The translations under genes were made by a program, and so were the position numbers. From the NCBI RefSeq assembly GCF_020215645.1, contig NZ_CP084058.1:4340001-4404000 (forward strand): a stretch of 64,000 nucleotides of DNA, given 5' to 3'. Below, piece after piece: positions 26,485-34,918 of this stretch (the first letter of the stretch is position 1; each line of letters opens with the position of its first letter). This DNA is from Nonomuraea gerenzanensis. Its GTDB lineage: Bacteria > Actinomycetota > Actinomycetes > Streptosporangiales > Streptosporangiaceae. The notes below the pieces were generated by a model that ran no database searches, was not told the DNA's origin, and worked only from the letters and a program-made list of their open reading frames with translations.

Positions 26485-27151
26485 CGTCGCCCGCCAGCCG
26501 GTAGCCGGCGCCGCGCACGGTCTGCAGCGCGTTCCTGCCGAACGGGGCGTCGATCTTGCGGCGCAGGTAGCCGACGTACACCTCGACCACGTTCGGGTCG
26601 GTGTCGAAGGTGTCCCACACGTGCTCCAGGATCTCCGACTTCGAGACCACCTCGTCCCGCCGCCGCATCAGGTACTCCAGCAGCGCGAACTCCCGGGGCG
26701 TCAGCTCGATCGGGCTCTGCCCGCGCTCGACCCTGCGCCTGGCCGGGTCCAGCGACAGGTCGCCCGCCAGCAGAACCGACGGCCGCCGCCCCGCGTCGCG
26801 CCGCATCAGCGCCCGCAGCCTGGCCACCAGCACCACGTACGAGAACGGCTTGGTCAGGTAGTCGTCGGCCCCCAGGTCCAGCCCGTCGGCCATGTCGTAC
26901 TCGCCGTCCTTGGCCGAGAGCATCAGGATCGGCACCCAGTTCTCCTCGGCCCGCAACTGCTTGCACACGTTGTAGCCGGACAGCCTGGGCAGCATGATGT
27001 CGAGCACCACGACGTCGTAGTCGCCCTGCCTGGCGGCGTGCAGCCCCTCCTCGCCGTCGTGCGCGAGATCCACGGCGAACCCCTCCGCCTGCAGCCCGCG
27101 CTGCAGCGCGGCCGCCATCCGCCGCTCGTCCTCGACGACAAGTACTCTCAT
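26477..27151 (-). CDS. OmpR/PhoB-family response regulator
   Basis: A 224-residue response regulator. The receiver domain has E8-D9, phospho-acceptor Asp51 in VVVLDIMLPRLSG and Lys in YLTKPFSYVVLVARL. The C-terminal winged helix (about 130-224) has LTPREFALLEYLMRRRDEVV and VVEVYVGYLRRKID. The ATG at 27151 gives the canonical start MRVLVVEDERRM. Directly upstream, five CTGAGA half-sites at 9-11 bp spacing lie in the 127-bp gap to the divergent LolA-like gene, the likely binding array of this regulator. Confidence 0.94.
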   Translation of the reverse strand: MRVLVVEDERRMAAALQRGLQAEGFAVDLAHDGEEGLHAARQGDYDVVVLDIMLPRLSGYNVCKQLRAEENWVPILMLSAKDGEYDMADGLDLGADDYLTKPFSYVVLVARLRALMRRDAGRRPSVLLAGDLSLDPARRRVERGQSPIELTPREFALLEYLMRRRDEVVSKSEILEHVWDTFDTDPNVVEVYVGYLRRKIDAPFGRNALQTVRGAGYRLAGDGG

Positions 27152-27174
27152 ACGGCAATTCTCCTGTTCCCGCG

Positions 27175-27220
27175 CTGAGACAACGCTGAGAAGCCTGAGA
27201 GTCGTCTCAGTCTGTCTCAG
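27175..27220. promoter_or_regulatory. Phased array of five CTGAGA half-sites (response-regulator operator)
   Basis: CTGAGA occurs at 27175, 27186 and 27195, and its inverse TCTCAG at 27205 and 27215. Successive spacings are 11, 9, 10 and 10 bp, about one helical turn. The middle pair forms a perfect inverted repeat with a four-base centre (27195-27210). Spacing by helical turns is typical of OmpR/PhoB-family tandem binding. It could control both the regulator and the divergent secreted-protein/ABC operon. Confidence 0.75.
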
Positions 27221-27278
27221 GGTTGCCACAGGAAGCATGACGCAGGCTCTGGGCATCGACATACCGTTAAGGAGTGAG

Positions 27279-28466
27279 ATGCGTAGAGGCACGTTCGTGA
27301 GGTGGGGAGTGCCGATCGCGGCGGCTGCCGTGATCGGAGCCGCGATCGGCGCCGGCCCCGTCATCGCCGCGGTGAGCGGCGACCCCGTGCTGCCCGAGCG
27401 GTCGGCCGAGCAGTTGCTCGCCGACGCCGTGGCGGCCACCAGCAAGGCGGGGGGAGTCCCGCCGATGTCGGGCACCGTGCAGCAGACCGCCTCGCTCGGT
27501 CTGCCGGCGCTGCCGCAGACCGGCGGTGCGGTCTCGCCGCTCAGCCTGCTGTCCGGCTCGCACGAGGTGAAGGTCTGGTACGGCGCCGCCGACAAGGTGC
27601 GCGTGGCCATGCCGACCCAGCTCAACGAGACCAACCTGATCCTGAACGGCGGCCAGGCCTGGTACTGGGACAGCGCCACCAACACCGCCACCAAGCTGAC
27701 CATCAAGCAGGGCAGCGGCGGCCCGGCCCAGGCCACGCCGCTGCCGCGGGAGACCGAGCTGACGCCGCAGCAGCTCGCCTCGCGGCTGCTGGCCGGCGCC
27801 GACGAGCACACCGCCGTGCGCGTGATCAACACGGCGGAGGTGGCGGGCCGCCCGGTCTACCAGCTCGTGCTGGCGCCCAAGGAGGAGACCTCCCTGGTGC
27901 AGGAGATCCGGATCGCCCTCGACGGCGAGACCTACGTCCCGCTCCAGGTCCAGGTGTACGCCAAGGGGTCGGCCGAGCCGGCGTACCAGGTCGGGTTCAC
28001 GCAGGTGACGTTCACGCCGCCGGCGGCGGAGAACTTCACCTTCACCCCGCCCGCGGGCGCCAAGGTGGAGGAGCGCACGCTCGGCACGGAAGGCGACGCC
28101 GGCGCTCACGCGGAGGAGCGGGCCGAGCACGCCAGGCAGGTCGCGGGCGACCTGAAGGTGGTCGGCGAGGGCTGGACGGCCGTCGCGGTCGCGCCGTTCT
28201 CGCTGTCCGACCTGACGGCGGCCCAGCAGTCCGGCACGCCGGAAGGCGGGCACGGGCAGCCCGGCGGGCAGGGCGGCGGGCAGGGCGGTGACGCGGCGGC
28301 GCTGGTCGACAGCGTGCTGAAGAGCGCCACCCCGGTGAGCGGCACGTGGGGCTCCGGCAGGCTGATCAGGACCAAGCTCGTCACGGCTCTGCTGACCGAC
28401 GACGGCCGGCTCCTGGTCGGCGCGGTCACTCCGGAGGCGATCACCAAGGCGGCGGGCACCAAGTGA
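27279..28466 (+). CDS. Secreted LolA-like / sigma-regulatory MucB-RseB-like protein
   Basis: A 395-residue exported protein. Signal peptide at residues 1-32 (MRRGTFVRWGVPIAAAAVIG), then a beta-rich domain (about 40-260) typical of DUF2092/LolA-type lipid-binding half-barrels. Recognisable text includes SGSHEVKVWYGAADKVRV, QAWYWDSATNTATKL and a V-A-G-R-P-V-Y-Q-L-V-L segment. The ATG at 27279 has AAGGAG four bases upstream; an upstream ATG at 27237 would spoil the signal peptide. A Gly/Gln/His-rich linker is near residue 325. It overlaps the ABC ATPase by four bases (GTGA), so the three genes 27279-30434 form an operon facing the OmpR/kinase pair. Confidence 0.8.
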   Translation: MRRGTFVRWGVPIAAAAVIGAAIGAGPVIAAVSGDPVLPERSAEQLLADAVAATSKAGGVPPMSGTVQQTASLGLPALPQTGGAVSPLSLLSGSHEVKVWYGAADKVRVAMPTQLNETNLILNGGQAWYWDSATNTATKLTIKQGSGGPAQATPLPRETELTPQQLASRLLAGADEHTAVRVINTAEVAGRPVYQLVLAPKEETSLVQEIRIALDGETYVPLQVQVYAKGSAEPAYQVGFTQVTFTPPAAENFTFTPPAGAKVEERTLGTEGDAGAHAEERAEHARQVAGDLKVVGEGWTAVAVAPFSLSDLTAAQQSGTPEGGHGQPGGQGGGQGGDAAALVDSVLKSATPVSGTWGSGRLIRTKLVTALLTDDGRLLVGAVTPEAITKAAGTK

Positions 28467-29437
28467 CCACCGTCACGCAGGAAGCGGGGGCGCCCTTCGG
28501 GGCGGCCCCGCCCTCCGGGGACGCGGCGATCCTCACCCGGGGGCTGACCAAACGGTTCAAGGGCGGCCAGGTCGCCGTGGACGCGCTGGACCTGACCGTG
28601 CCGCGCGGCTCGGTGTTCGGCTTCCTCGGGCCCAACGGCTCGGGCAAGACGACCACGATCCGCATGCTGCTCGGCCTGGTGGCGCCCACGCAGGGCGAGT
28701 ACTCCGTGCTCGGGCTGCCGCAGGCGCAGGCCCTGCCCAAGGTGGGGGCGCTGGTCGAGGGGCCGGCGTTCTACCCGTACCTGTCGGGCGCGGCCAACCT
28801 GATGCGCTTCGACGCGGCCGACCCGACCGCGCCCGGCGGCACCGCCAAGCGGCGGATCGCCGACGCGCTGGAGCGGGTGGGCCTGTCGGCCGCCGCGGGC
28901 AAGCGGTACCGCAACTATTCGCTGGGCATGCGTCAGCGCCTGGCCATCGCGGCCGCGCTGCTGGGGCCGCGCGAGCTGCTCGTGCTGGACGAGCCGACCA
29001 ACGGGCTCGACCCGCAGGGCACCCGCGAGGTGCGCACGCTGGTCAAGGAGATCGCGGCGGAGGGCACCACGGTGTTCGTCTCCTCGCATCTGCTGGCCGA
29101 GGTCGAGCAGATGTGCACGCACGCCGCGATCATGCGGACCGGCAGGCTCGTCGCGCAGGGCACGATCGCCTCGCTCAGCGGCGGCCTGGTGACGCGCATC
29201 AGGGTGGAGACGCCCGACCCGGACGACGCCACGCGGGTGCTGGCCGGGCTGGGCCTGGCCGAGGTGCGTGCCGAGGGCCGCGAGGTCACCGCCGAACTGG
29301 GCGGGCACGCGCCGGAGCGGGTCAACGCCGCGCTGGTGGAGGCGGGCGTGGCCGTACGCGGGCTGGCCGTGGTGCGGCCGAGCCTGGAGGACGTGTTCGT
29401 GGGACTGACAGGGGAGGGCTTCGATGTCGACGGGTGA
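28463..29437 (+). CDS. ABC transporter ATP-binding protein
   Basis: A 324-residue ATPase of the bacitracin/daunorubicin-exporter type. Walker [10 protein letters not shown] (about 53-61), signature [17 protein letters not shown], Walker [14 protein letters not shown] and H-loop [13 protein letters not shown] are all present, with the usual C-terminal regulatory extension. The GTG start at 28463 overlaps the upstream stop as GTGA, and its own end overlaps the permease start by 14 bases. It energises the permease encoded next; the substrate may be an antimicrobial or lipid, judging by the family. Confidence 0.93.
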   Translation: MTTVTQEAGAPFGAAPPSGDAAILTRGLTKRFKGGQVAVDALDLTVPRGSVFGFLGPNGSGKTTTIRMLLGLVAPTQGEYSVLGLPQAQALPKVGALVEGPAFYPYLSGAANLMRFDAADPTAPGGTAKRRIADALERVGLSAAAGKRYRNYSLGMRQRLAIAAALLGPRELLVLDEPTNGLDPQGTREVRTLVKEIAAEGTTVFVSSHLLAEVEQMCTHAAIMRTGRLVAQGTIASLSGGLVTRIRVETPDPDDATRVLAGLGLAEVRAEGREVTAELGGHAPERVNAALVEAGVAVRGLAVVRPSLEDVFVGLTGEGFDVDG

Positions 29438-30434
29438 GCGCCCGGGGGCAGGCCCTGGGACGGGCACGGTGACGGGCACTGGGACGGCCACGGTGACGGC
29501 CGCGCCCGGGCCGCGGCGCACGCCGGGGCTCGTGCCGGTGACGGAGACCATGCGCACCGCCGAGCGCCGCGAGCCGGAGCCGGGGCCGGCGGGGCCGCCG
29601 GAGCCGGTGGCCGGGGCGACGTGGGCGTTCTGGCGGCTGCTCGGCTCCGAGCTGGGCCTGACCTTCCGCCGACCGCGCAACCTGGCCATGCTGGCCGTGC
29701 TGGGTGTCGTGCCGGTCGTCGTCGGGGTCGCGCTGCGCATGTTCGGCTCGGCGGACGACGACATGAGCGGGCTCGTCCAGGACGTGGCGGGCAACAGCGT
29801 CATGCTGACGTTCGTCTCGTTCTCGTTCCTGGTGCTGCTGCTGATGCCGGTGGCCGTGAGCGTGGTGGCGGGCGACTCGATCGCGGGGGAGGCCGGGGGC
29901 GGCACGCTGCGCTACCTGCTGGCCGCGCCGGCAGGCCGGACCAGGCTGCTGCTGGTCAAGTACCTCAACGCGGTCGTCTACGCGTACGCGGTGACCGCGG
30001 TGGTGGCGCTGTCGGCGCTGGTGACGGGGCTGGTGCTGTTCCCGGCGGGCGACGTGACGCTGCTGTCGGGCACCACGATCCCGCTGGCCGACGGGCTGCT
30101 GCGCATCGCCATCTCCGTCGGGTACGTCGGCGCGGGCATGGCGGCGCTGGCCGCGGTGGCGCTGACGCTGTCGGTGTTCACCGAGGTGTCGATCGGGGCC
30201 ATCGCGGGGACTGTGGTGCTGGTCATCGTCTGCCAGGTGCTGCGGGCCATCCCGGAGCTGGGCTCGATCACGCCGTACCTGCTGCCGACCAGGTTCACGA
30301 ACTTCGACGCGGTGCTGCGCAGCCCGATCGACGTGGCGGCGCTCAGGGACGGGCTGCTGACGTTCGGGGCGTACATCGTGCTGTTCGGCTCGATCGCCTG
30401 GGCCCGCTTCTCCGGCAAGGACATCACCTCCTGA
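29424..30434 (+). CDS. ABC-2 type transporter permease
   Basis: A 336-residue integral membrane permease with about six helices, starting near residue 88 (LAMLAVLGVVPVVVGVALRM). The first 70 residues are cytoplasmic low-complexity sequence rich in Gly, Thr and Pro (GPGTGTVTGTGTATVTAA). This is unusual for ABC-2 permeases and is coded by a GGGACGGGCACGGTGACG-type repeat. The body has the resemblance to copper/NosY-type permeases (DSIAGEAGGGTLRYLLAAPA). It forms an exporter with the preceding ATPase. A hairpin terminator follows 35 bases after the stop. Confidence 0.9.
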   Translation: MSTGERPGAGPGTGTVTGTGTATVTAAPGPRRTPGLVPVTETMRTAERREPEPGPAGPPEPVAGATWAFWRLLGSELGLTFRRPRNLAMLAVLGVVPVVVGVALRMFGSADDDMSGLVQDVAGNSVMLTFVSFSFLVLLLMPVAVSVVAGDSIAGEAGGGTLRYLLAAPAGRTRLLLVKYLNAVVYAYAVTAVVALSALVTGLVLFPAGDVTLLSGTTIPLADGLLRIAISVGYVGAGMAALAAVALTLSVFTEVSIGAIAGTVVLVIVCQVLRAIPELGSITPYLLPTRFTNFDAVLRSPIDVAALRDGLLTFGAYIVLFGSIAWARFSGKDITS

Positions 30435-30468
30435 TCCGCGTCCCGCGCCCGACCGTCCCGGGCGGGAG

Positions 30469-30496
30469 GCGGGCCCGCCGGCTGAGGCGGGCCCGC
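30469..30496. terminator. 11-bp GC hairpin after the ABC permease
   Basis: GCGGGCCCGCC, six-base loop GGCTGA, then GGCGGGCCCGC followed by GCGTTTCC. It lies between the convergent permease (stop 30434) and YcnI gene (stop 30525), so it may end both transcripts. Confidence 0.7.
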
Positions 30497-30524
30497 GCGT
30501 TTCCGTGAGGGGGAGGGCCGGGGC

Positions 30525-31256
30525 TCAGGCGGACGGGCGGCGGCGCAGCCCGAGGAACCCGATCACGACGCCGATGACCCCCACCACCAGCCCGGCCGCG
30601 CCGAGCAGGCGGGCGGTGCCGTCCGACGACGACGCGGCGGCCACCGCCACCGACGGGGAGGCGGACGCGGAGGCAGGCGCGGTGGCAGGTGCGGTGGCCG
30701 AGAGGGTGGCGGTGCTCGCGTCCTCGGCGGCGGGCACCAGCTTGAGCAGCGGCGCCGGGTGCTCGGGCTCGGTGCCGTCGGCCTTGGGCGCCTCAGCCCA
30801 GTCCACGACCTCGCCCCCGGAGTACGTCTGCTTGGTCGGGAACATCAGCGAGTCCACGTCCTCGGGCAGCTGCCCCATGGACACCTCGAACTCCTGGAAC
30901 TCCCCGGGATTGATCTTGCCGCCCTCCCAGACGACCTTGGTGACGGCCTCCTCCAGGTCGCCGTACTCGGTCTTGACCGGCTTGGGCAGCTTGCTCTCGG
31001 TGACCTTGACCTTCCACCCGGGCACGGGCTTGACGGAGACGAAGGCGAGCGGGTGATCGGTGGGGAAGGAGACCTCGATCTTGGTGGTCGAGGCGTTGTC
31101 GCGCTCGTTCGGCACCCGGAACGCGACCTTGGTGAACCCGCCCTGCTCGGCGGTGCCCGGCTGGATGGTGACGTGGGCCAGGGCAGGCAGGGCCAGGCCG
31201 GCGGTGAGCGCGGTGGTGGCGGCGAGCACGGTCACCGCACGGCGTACGAAGGACAT
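30525..31256 (-). CDS. YcnI-family (DUF1775) copper-binding secreted protein
   Basis: A 243-residue exported protein with signal peptide MSFVRRAVTVLAATTALTAG ending ALPALA. The mature N terminus starts His-Val-Thr-Ile-Gln-Pro-Gly, the copper-binding histidine of YcnI proteins. The DUF1775 beta-sandwich (about 32-175) includes FRVPNERDN, GWKVKV, a VVWEGGKINPGEFQEFEVSM segment and a conserved Trp. A disordered Ala/Thr/Ser linker and a C-terminal membrane anchor with RRRPSA tail follow. It probably handles extracellular copper. It is the second gene after a small membrane protein on the same strand. Confidence 0.9.
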   Translation of the reverse strand: MSFVRRAVTVLAATTALTAGLALPALAHVTIQPGTAEQGGFTKVAFRVPNERDNASTTKIEVSFPTDHPLAFVSVKPVPGWKVKVTESKLPKPVKTEYGDLEEAVTKVVWEGGKINPGEFQEFEVSMGQLPEDVDSLMFPTKQTYSGGEVVDWAEAPKADGTEPEHPAPLLKLVPAAEDASTATLSATAPATAPASASASPSVAVAAASSSDGTARLLGAAGLVVGVIGVVIGFLGLRRRPSA

Positions 31257-31305
31257 GTCGAAAGCTCCACTTGGGTGATGAGGGAAGAACAGGGGTGTCA
31301 GACGG

Positions 31306-31845
31306 TCAGGCGGGAAGTGGAGGACCACGCCTGGCCACGCTGTGCCGGAAACCCGGCTGGGGCGGCACCACCCTGGTGCGGACGACCGGCGCGCCGGGCC
31401 GCGACACGGGTGCGGCGGCCGGGGAGAGCAGGACGAGGAGGCGGCGCCCGATGCGGCGCAGCAGCGACCACAGCGCGGCCTCGCCGCGCGACAGCCACAG
31501 GCCGGTGATCACCGTGGCGGTGAGGTGCGTGAGCAGCATGCCGGCGTTGACCGCCAGCCCGCCCTGCGCGTGCCCGTGCACCGTGACGTAGGAGGCGCCC
31601 TCGCCCGCGAACAGCTCGTGCAGCCCGAGCTGCGCGCCGACCAGCGCCAGGTTGATCGTGCCCGCCGAGCGCTCCCTGCCGCCCAGCGCCAGCCCCAGCG
31701 CGGACACGCCCGCGAGCCCGAGCGCGGCGGCCCACGGCGCGGGGGCGGCACCGCCGCCGAGGACGTGGGCGAGCGCGGCCAGGGTCACGCAGACGGCGGC
31801 GAAGGCGGCCGTCCGCGCCAGCCGGAGGGGAAGTCGCGCACGCAT
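31306..31845 (-). CDS. Small polytopic membrane protein upstream of YcnI
   Basis: A 179-residue protein, no named family recognised. It has four hydrophobic segments at about residues 8-28 (AAFAAVCVTLAALAHVLGGG), 30-50, 58-80 and 95-120 with LTHLTATVITGLWLS. A His-containing loop (YVTVHGHAQGG) and a proline/arginine-rich cytoplasmic tail follow. The ATG at 31845 was chosen because upstream codons are not membrane-like; an ATG at 31881 is possible. Only 49 bases separate it from ycnI on the same strand, so a joint copper-related role is plausible. Confidence 0.65.
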   Translation of the reverse strand: MRARLPLRLARTAAFAAVCVTLAALAHVLGGGAAPAPWAAALGLAGVSALGLALGGRERSAGTINLALVGAQLGLHELFAGEGASYVTVHGHAQGGLAVNAGMLLTHLTATVITGLWLSRGEAALWSLLRRIGRRLLVLLSPAAAPVSRPGAPVVRTRVVPPQPGFRHSVARRGPPLPA

Positions 31846-31965
31846 GGGTGTGCCCCATGCTCTCACGGGGCAGGGGAACATGAGACCTCGAGTCCCAAGC
31901 TGGTCAATGCCTGGTCCGAAAATGGCATTTGTCGCTAGGGTCGTGCCGATCGCACTGACATAGAG

Positions 31966-32448
31966 GTGAGAACGTTGCGGCACTTAGGTGGTTTGCTGAT
32001 CGGCCTGGTGGTGACGGCAGCCGTGCTCGGAGGCGGCGGATGGGCGGTGCAGCAGGCCGTCGCGAACGCCGCGGCGAACCCACCCGACAACCAGAAGATG
32101 TGGATCGCGCTCGGTGCGATGGCCGCGGTTGGGCTCGTCGCGGGCCTGGTTATGGCCGGCCGGATCTCCCCACTGGCGACTTTCGTGCCGTCCATGGTGC
32201 TGCTGGCCTGGACGGTGGTCTACGCGCTCGACGTGAACCGGGCGCTCTCCTTCCTGCCGACCGAGCCCTCGGTCAACCAGATCGTCCGCGACGCCGCGTC
32301 CGGCGCCAGGACCCTGCTCACGACCGGCGTGCTCGCGCTGCTCGGCGTGGCCCTGTTCATCCCCGTGCTGATGCCCTCGCGGTGGTCGCGCCGCGACGAC
32401 GAGCTCGACGAGGACTACGAGAACACCCCTGAGGGCAGCTACTACTGA
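31966..32448 (+). CDS. Four-helix membrane protein, unknown function
   Basis: A 160-residue membrane protein. Helices lie at about residues 8-33 (GGLLIGLVVTAAVLGGGGWA), 45-65, 70-88 (ATFVPSMVLLAWTVVYALDV) and 115-135. The acidic C terminus is DDELDEDYENTPEGSYY. GTG at 31966 was used; a TTG at 31975 has a better-spaced GGTGAG. No family name is offered. A perfect hairpin follows the stop by 20 bases, and the gene diverges from the YcnI operon. Confidence 0.75.
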   Translation: MRTLRHLGGLLIGLVVTAAVLGGGGWAVQQAVANAAANPPDNQKMWIALGAMAAVGLVAGLVMAGRISPLATFVPSMVLLAWTVVYALDVNRALSFLPTEPSVNQIVRDAASGARTLLTTGVLALLGVALFIPVLMPSRWSRRDDELDEDYENTPEGSYY

Positions 32449-32467
32449 CCCCGTGAAGACCTCGGTC

Positions 32468-32496
32468 GTGGCCGCCTCCCCGAGGGAGGCGGCCAC
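32468..32496 (+). terminator. Perfect 13-bp hairpin terminator
   Basis: GTGGCCGCCTCCC, loop CGA, GGGAGGCGGCCAC, followed by ACCTTTG, placed 20 bases after the stop at 32448. This is the strongest terminator-like hairpin I saw in the window. Confidence 0.8.
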
Positions 32497-32501
32497 ACCT
32501 T

Positions 32502-32517
32502 TGTGACACAGGTCACA
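32502..32517. promoter_or_regulatory. CRP/FNR-type site TGTGA-N6-TCACA
   Basis: TGTGA CACAGG TCACA matches the CRP half-site consensus at both ends. It lies 73 bases before the ECF sigma factor start, just after the upstream terminator, so it could activate or repress the sigma gene in response to a CRP/GlxR-family regulator. Confidence 0.5.
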
Positions 32518-32589
32518 CGCGAAAGCGCGAACTCCTCCCGGCCGTCCGGGCGAAAGCCTGCGAACACCACGTGAGGACAGGAGCGGCAT

Positions 32590-33180
32590 GTGACCGACGA
32601 AGTGGCCGGCGGACCCGCCGACTCCGAGCTGATCCGGCGGTCCGTGCAGGTCCCGGAACTCTTCGCCGAGCTCTTCGACCGGCACGCGGCGGCCCTGCGC
32701 CGCTACGTCGCCCGGCGGCTCGGGGAGTCCCTGGCCGACGACGTCGTCTCGGACGCCTTCCTGACCGCGTTCCGTCGCCGCCGTCACTACGACGCGAGCC
32801 ATCCGGACGCCCGCCCCTGGCTGTACGGCATCGCCGCCAGGCTCATCCTGCGCCACCGCCGCGTCGAGGTCAGGCTCTACCGGGCCCTGGCCCGCACCGG
32901 CGTGGACGAGATCACCGAGCCGTACGCCGACCGGGTCGACGACCGCGTGGCCGCGCAGCAGGCGGGCCTGGCGGCGGCGCTGGCGGAGCTGCCGGCCGCC
33001 GACCGCGAGGTGCTGTTACTCGTGGCCTGGGCCGACATGTCGTACGAGGACGTGGCCCGCGCCCTGGGCATCCCCGTCGGAACCGTCCGCTCCCGCCTGC
33101 ACCGCGCCAGGGCCAGGACCCGCAGATCACTCGGCGGCAGCGACCCCACCACGGCACGAGAGGAGTCCCTCGATGGATGA
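32590..33180 (+). CDS. ECF-type RNA polymerase sigma factor
   Basis: A 196-residue sigma-70 family protein with only regions 2 and 4. Region 2 (about 25-95) has LFAELFDRHAAALRRYVARR and the ADDVVSDAFLTAFRR core plus WLYGIAARLILRHRR. Region 4 (about 115-180) has AALAELPAADREVLLLVAW and YEDVARALGIPVGTVRSRLH. GTG start. Its last eight bases overlap the start of the next gene, a CU044_5270-type membrane protein that often sits in the anti-sigma position. No zinc anti-sigma HxxxCxxC motif is present in the partner, so regulation differs from the RsrA type. Confidence 0.93.
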   Translation: MTDEVAGGPADSELIRRSVQVPELFAELFDRHAAALRRYVARRLGESLADDVVSDAFLTAFRRRRHYDASHPDARPWLYGIAARLILRHRRVEVRLYRALARTGVDEITEPYADRVDDRVAAQQAGLAAALAELPAADREVLLLVAWADMSYEDVARALGIPVGTVRSRLHRARARTRRSLGGSDPTTAREESLDG

Positions 33181-34147
33181 CCTAGGTTCCCTGCGCGAGC
33201 TGCGTGCCGAGGTGCCGGAGCCGGGTGCGGAGTGGGTGGCCCAGGGCCGCCGCCGGTTGCTGCGCCGGATGCGGCCGCGCGGCCGGGCGTTCGGCCGGGC
33301 GCTCCTGCTGGCCGGCGCGCTGGCCACGGCGGCGGCGGTCGCCCTGGTCGTGGTCCGGCCGCAGGCGCCCGCGCGGCCCGCTCCGGCGGCGCAGCCGCGC
33401 ACCGTCCAGCTCGACGCGGACACGGTGCTGGCCCGGGCGGCGGACACGGTGGGCAGGCGCGCGGCCGCCGAGGTGCCGCTGCCGACGCAGTGGCAGTACA
33501 CCAAGACCCTGGACAAGCAGCCGACCGGCGACACGATCAAGACCCGGGAGTCCTGGATGCGCTACGACGGCAAGCAGACCGCCGGCTTCGGGGAGGACGG
33601 CAGGCTGTCCGTCCATGACGTCCCGCCCGACCCGGGCGACGACGACCTGTCGCCGCGGCAGTACGACCAGAAGCTGCGGGAGCTGCCCACCGACCCGAAG
33701 CGGCTGCTGGCCAAGGTGACCAAGGACCGCCACTGGATCGACTACCCCCGGGAGGAGGGCGTCCCCCATGTCGCCGCACCCGACGCGGACCGCGCCTTCG
33801 GCGTGATCATGCTCTACCTCAGCCGGTACGGCGTCATGCCGCCCGAGCTGGAGTCGGCCCTGTTCGAGGCGCTGGCACTGATCCCCGGCGTCCGGGTGGA
33901 GCAGGGCGTCACCGACGCGGCGGGCCGCACCGGCCTGGGCGTCTGGCGCGACACCGGCAAGGACGCAGCCCGCCGCCGCTACCGCATCCTGGACCCGCAG
34001 ACCTACCGCTACCTGGGCGAGAGGACGGTCTGGGTGCGCGACGAGTACCTCTTCGACGACAAGGAGCCCGCCATGCGCAAGGGCGCGGTGTGGACCACCG
34101 CCCTGCTGACCTCGGTCATCGTGGACCGCCCCGGCGAGCGGGGCTGA
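33173..34147 (+). CDS. CU044_5270-family membrane protein paired with the ECF sigma factor
   Basis: A 324-residue protein with a cytoplasmic N terminus (1-42; DDLGSLRELRAEVPEPGAEW), one membrane helix at about 43-62 (ALLLAGALATAAAVALVVVR) and a large extracytoplasmic domain. The ATG overlaps the sigma factor's end (ATGGATGA). The layout of a short cytoplasmic region, a single helix and an external sensor is that of an anti-sigma factor or sensor. The family is recognised by neighbourhood and the QWQYTKTLDKQ-type text. Whether it binds the sigma factor is inference. Confidence 0.8.
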   Translation: MDDLGSLRELRAEVPEPGAEWVAQGRRRLLRRMRPRGRAFGRALLLAGALATAAAVALVVVRPQAPARPAPAAQPRTVQLDADTVLARAADTVGRRAAAEVPLPTQWQYTKTLDKQPTGDTIKTRESWMRYDGKQTAGFGEDGRLSVHDVPPDPGDDDLSPRQYDQKLRELPTDPKRLLAKVTKDRHWIDYPREEGVPHVAAPDADRAFGVIMLYLSRYGVMPPELESALFEALALIPGVRVEQGVTDAAGRTGLGVWRDTGKDAARRRYRILDPQTYRYLGERTVWVRDEYLFDDKEPAMRKGAVWTTALLTSVIVDRPGERG

Positions 34148-34163
34148 CCGGGCGGCGGCCCGG
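34148..34163. terminator. Short hairpin between convergent genes
   Basis: CCGGGC, loop GGCG, GCCCGG immediately after the stop at 34147 and before the ABC ATPase stop at 34169. It is weak but correctly placed. Confidence 0.35.
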
Positions 34164-34168
34164 GCGCG

Positions 34169-34918
34169 TCAGGGAGCGCTGCCCGTGTAGAGGCGGGTGA
34201 CCACCTCCTCGATCGAGGCCTGCTCGGGCGCCGTGGCCATCAGCTCGTCGAGGGTGCCGTCGAACGCCAGCCGCCCGTGGTCGATCAGCATGACCCGGCG
34301 GCACAGGCGCTCGATGTCGCCGAGGTCGTGCGTGGTCAGCAGCACGGTGGTGCCCCGCTCCGCGTTCACCCGCAGCAGGAAGTCGCGGATGCCGGCCTTG
34401 CTGACCACGTCCAGCCCGATCGTCGGCTCGTCGAGCACCAGCACGTCGGGCGCGTGCAGCAGGGCCGCCGCCAGGTCGCCGCGCATGCGCTGGCCGAGGC
34501 TGAGCTGCCGCACCGGGGTGCGCAGGAACTCGCCCAGGTCGAGGGTCTCGGTCAGCTCGTCGAGCCGGGTGCGGAAGTCGGCCCGCTCGACCCGGTACAG
34601 GTGCCGGATCAGCTCGAAGCTGTCGCGCAGCGGCAGGTCCCACCACAGCGTCGTGCGCTGCCCGAACACCACCCCGATGCGCCGCGCCAGCCTCGTGCGG
34701 CGGCGTGAGGGGTCGAGCCCCGCCACCCTGACCTTGCCCGAGGTGGGGGTCAGGATGCCGCACAACATCTTGATCGTGGTGGACTTGCCGGCGCCGTTGG
34801 GGCCGAGGTAACCGACGAACTCGCCCGCCGACACGGTGAACGACAGGTCCCGTACGGCGTGGACGACGTTCCGCTTCACCTTGAACGAGCGGCCCGCCCG
34901 GTCAAGCTCGATCATCAC
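34169..34918 (-). CDS. ABC-2 exporter ATP-binding protein
   Basis: A 249-residue ATPase with Walker A GPNGAGKST (about 39-47), signature LSLGQRMRGDLAAALLH, Walker B VLVLDEPTIGLD and the H-loop LTTHDLGDIERLCRR. The Q-loop region is VFGQRTTLWWDLPL, typical of the subfamily paired with ABC2_membrane_6 permeases (viologen/paraquat-type exporters in actinomycetes). The stop of the permease upstream abuts its ATG, so the three genes 36521 to 34169 form one operon. Confidence 0.92.
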   Translation of the reverse strand: MMIELDRAGRSFKVKRNVVHAVRDLSFTVSAGEFVGYLGPNGAGKSTTIKMLCGILTPTSGKVRVAGLDPSRRRTRLARRIGVVFGQRTTLWWDLPLRDSFELIRHLYRVERADFRTRLDELTETLDLGEFLRTPVRQLSLGQRMRGDLAAALLHAPDVLVLDEPTIGLDVVSKAGIRDFLLRVNAERGTTVLLTTHDLGDIERLCRRVMLIDHGRLAFDGTLDELMATAPEQASIEEVVTRLYTGSAP

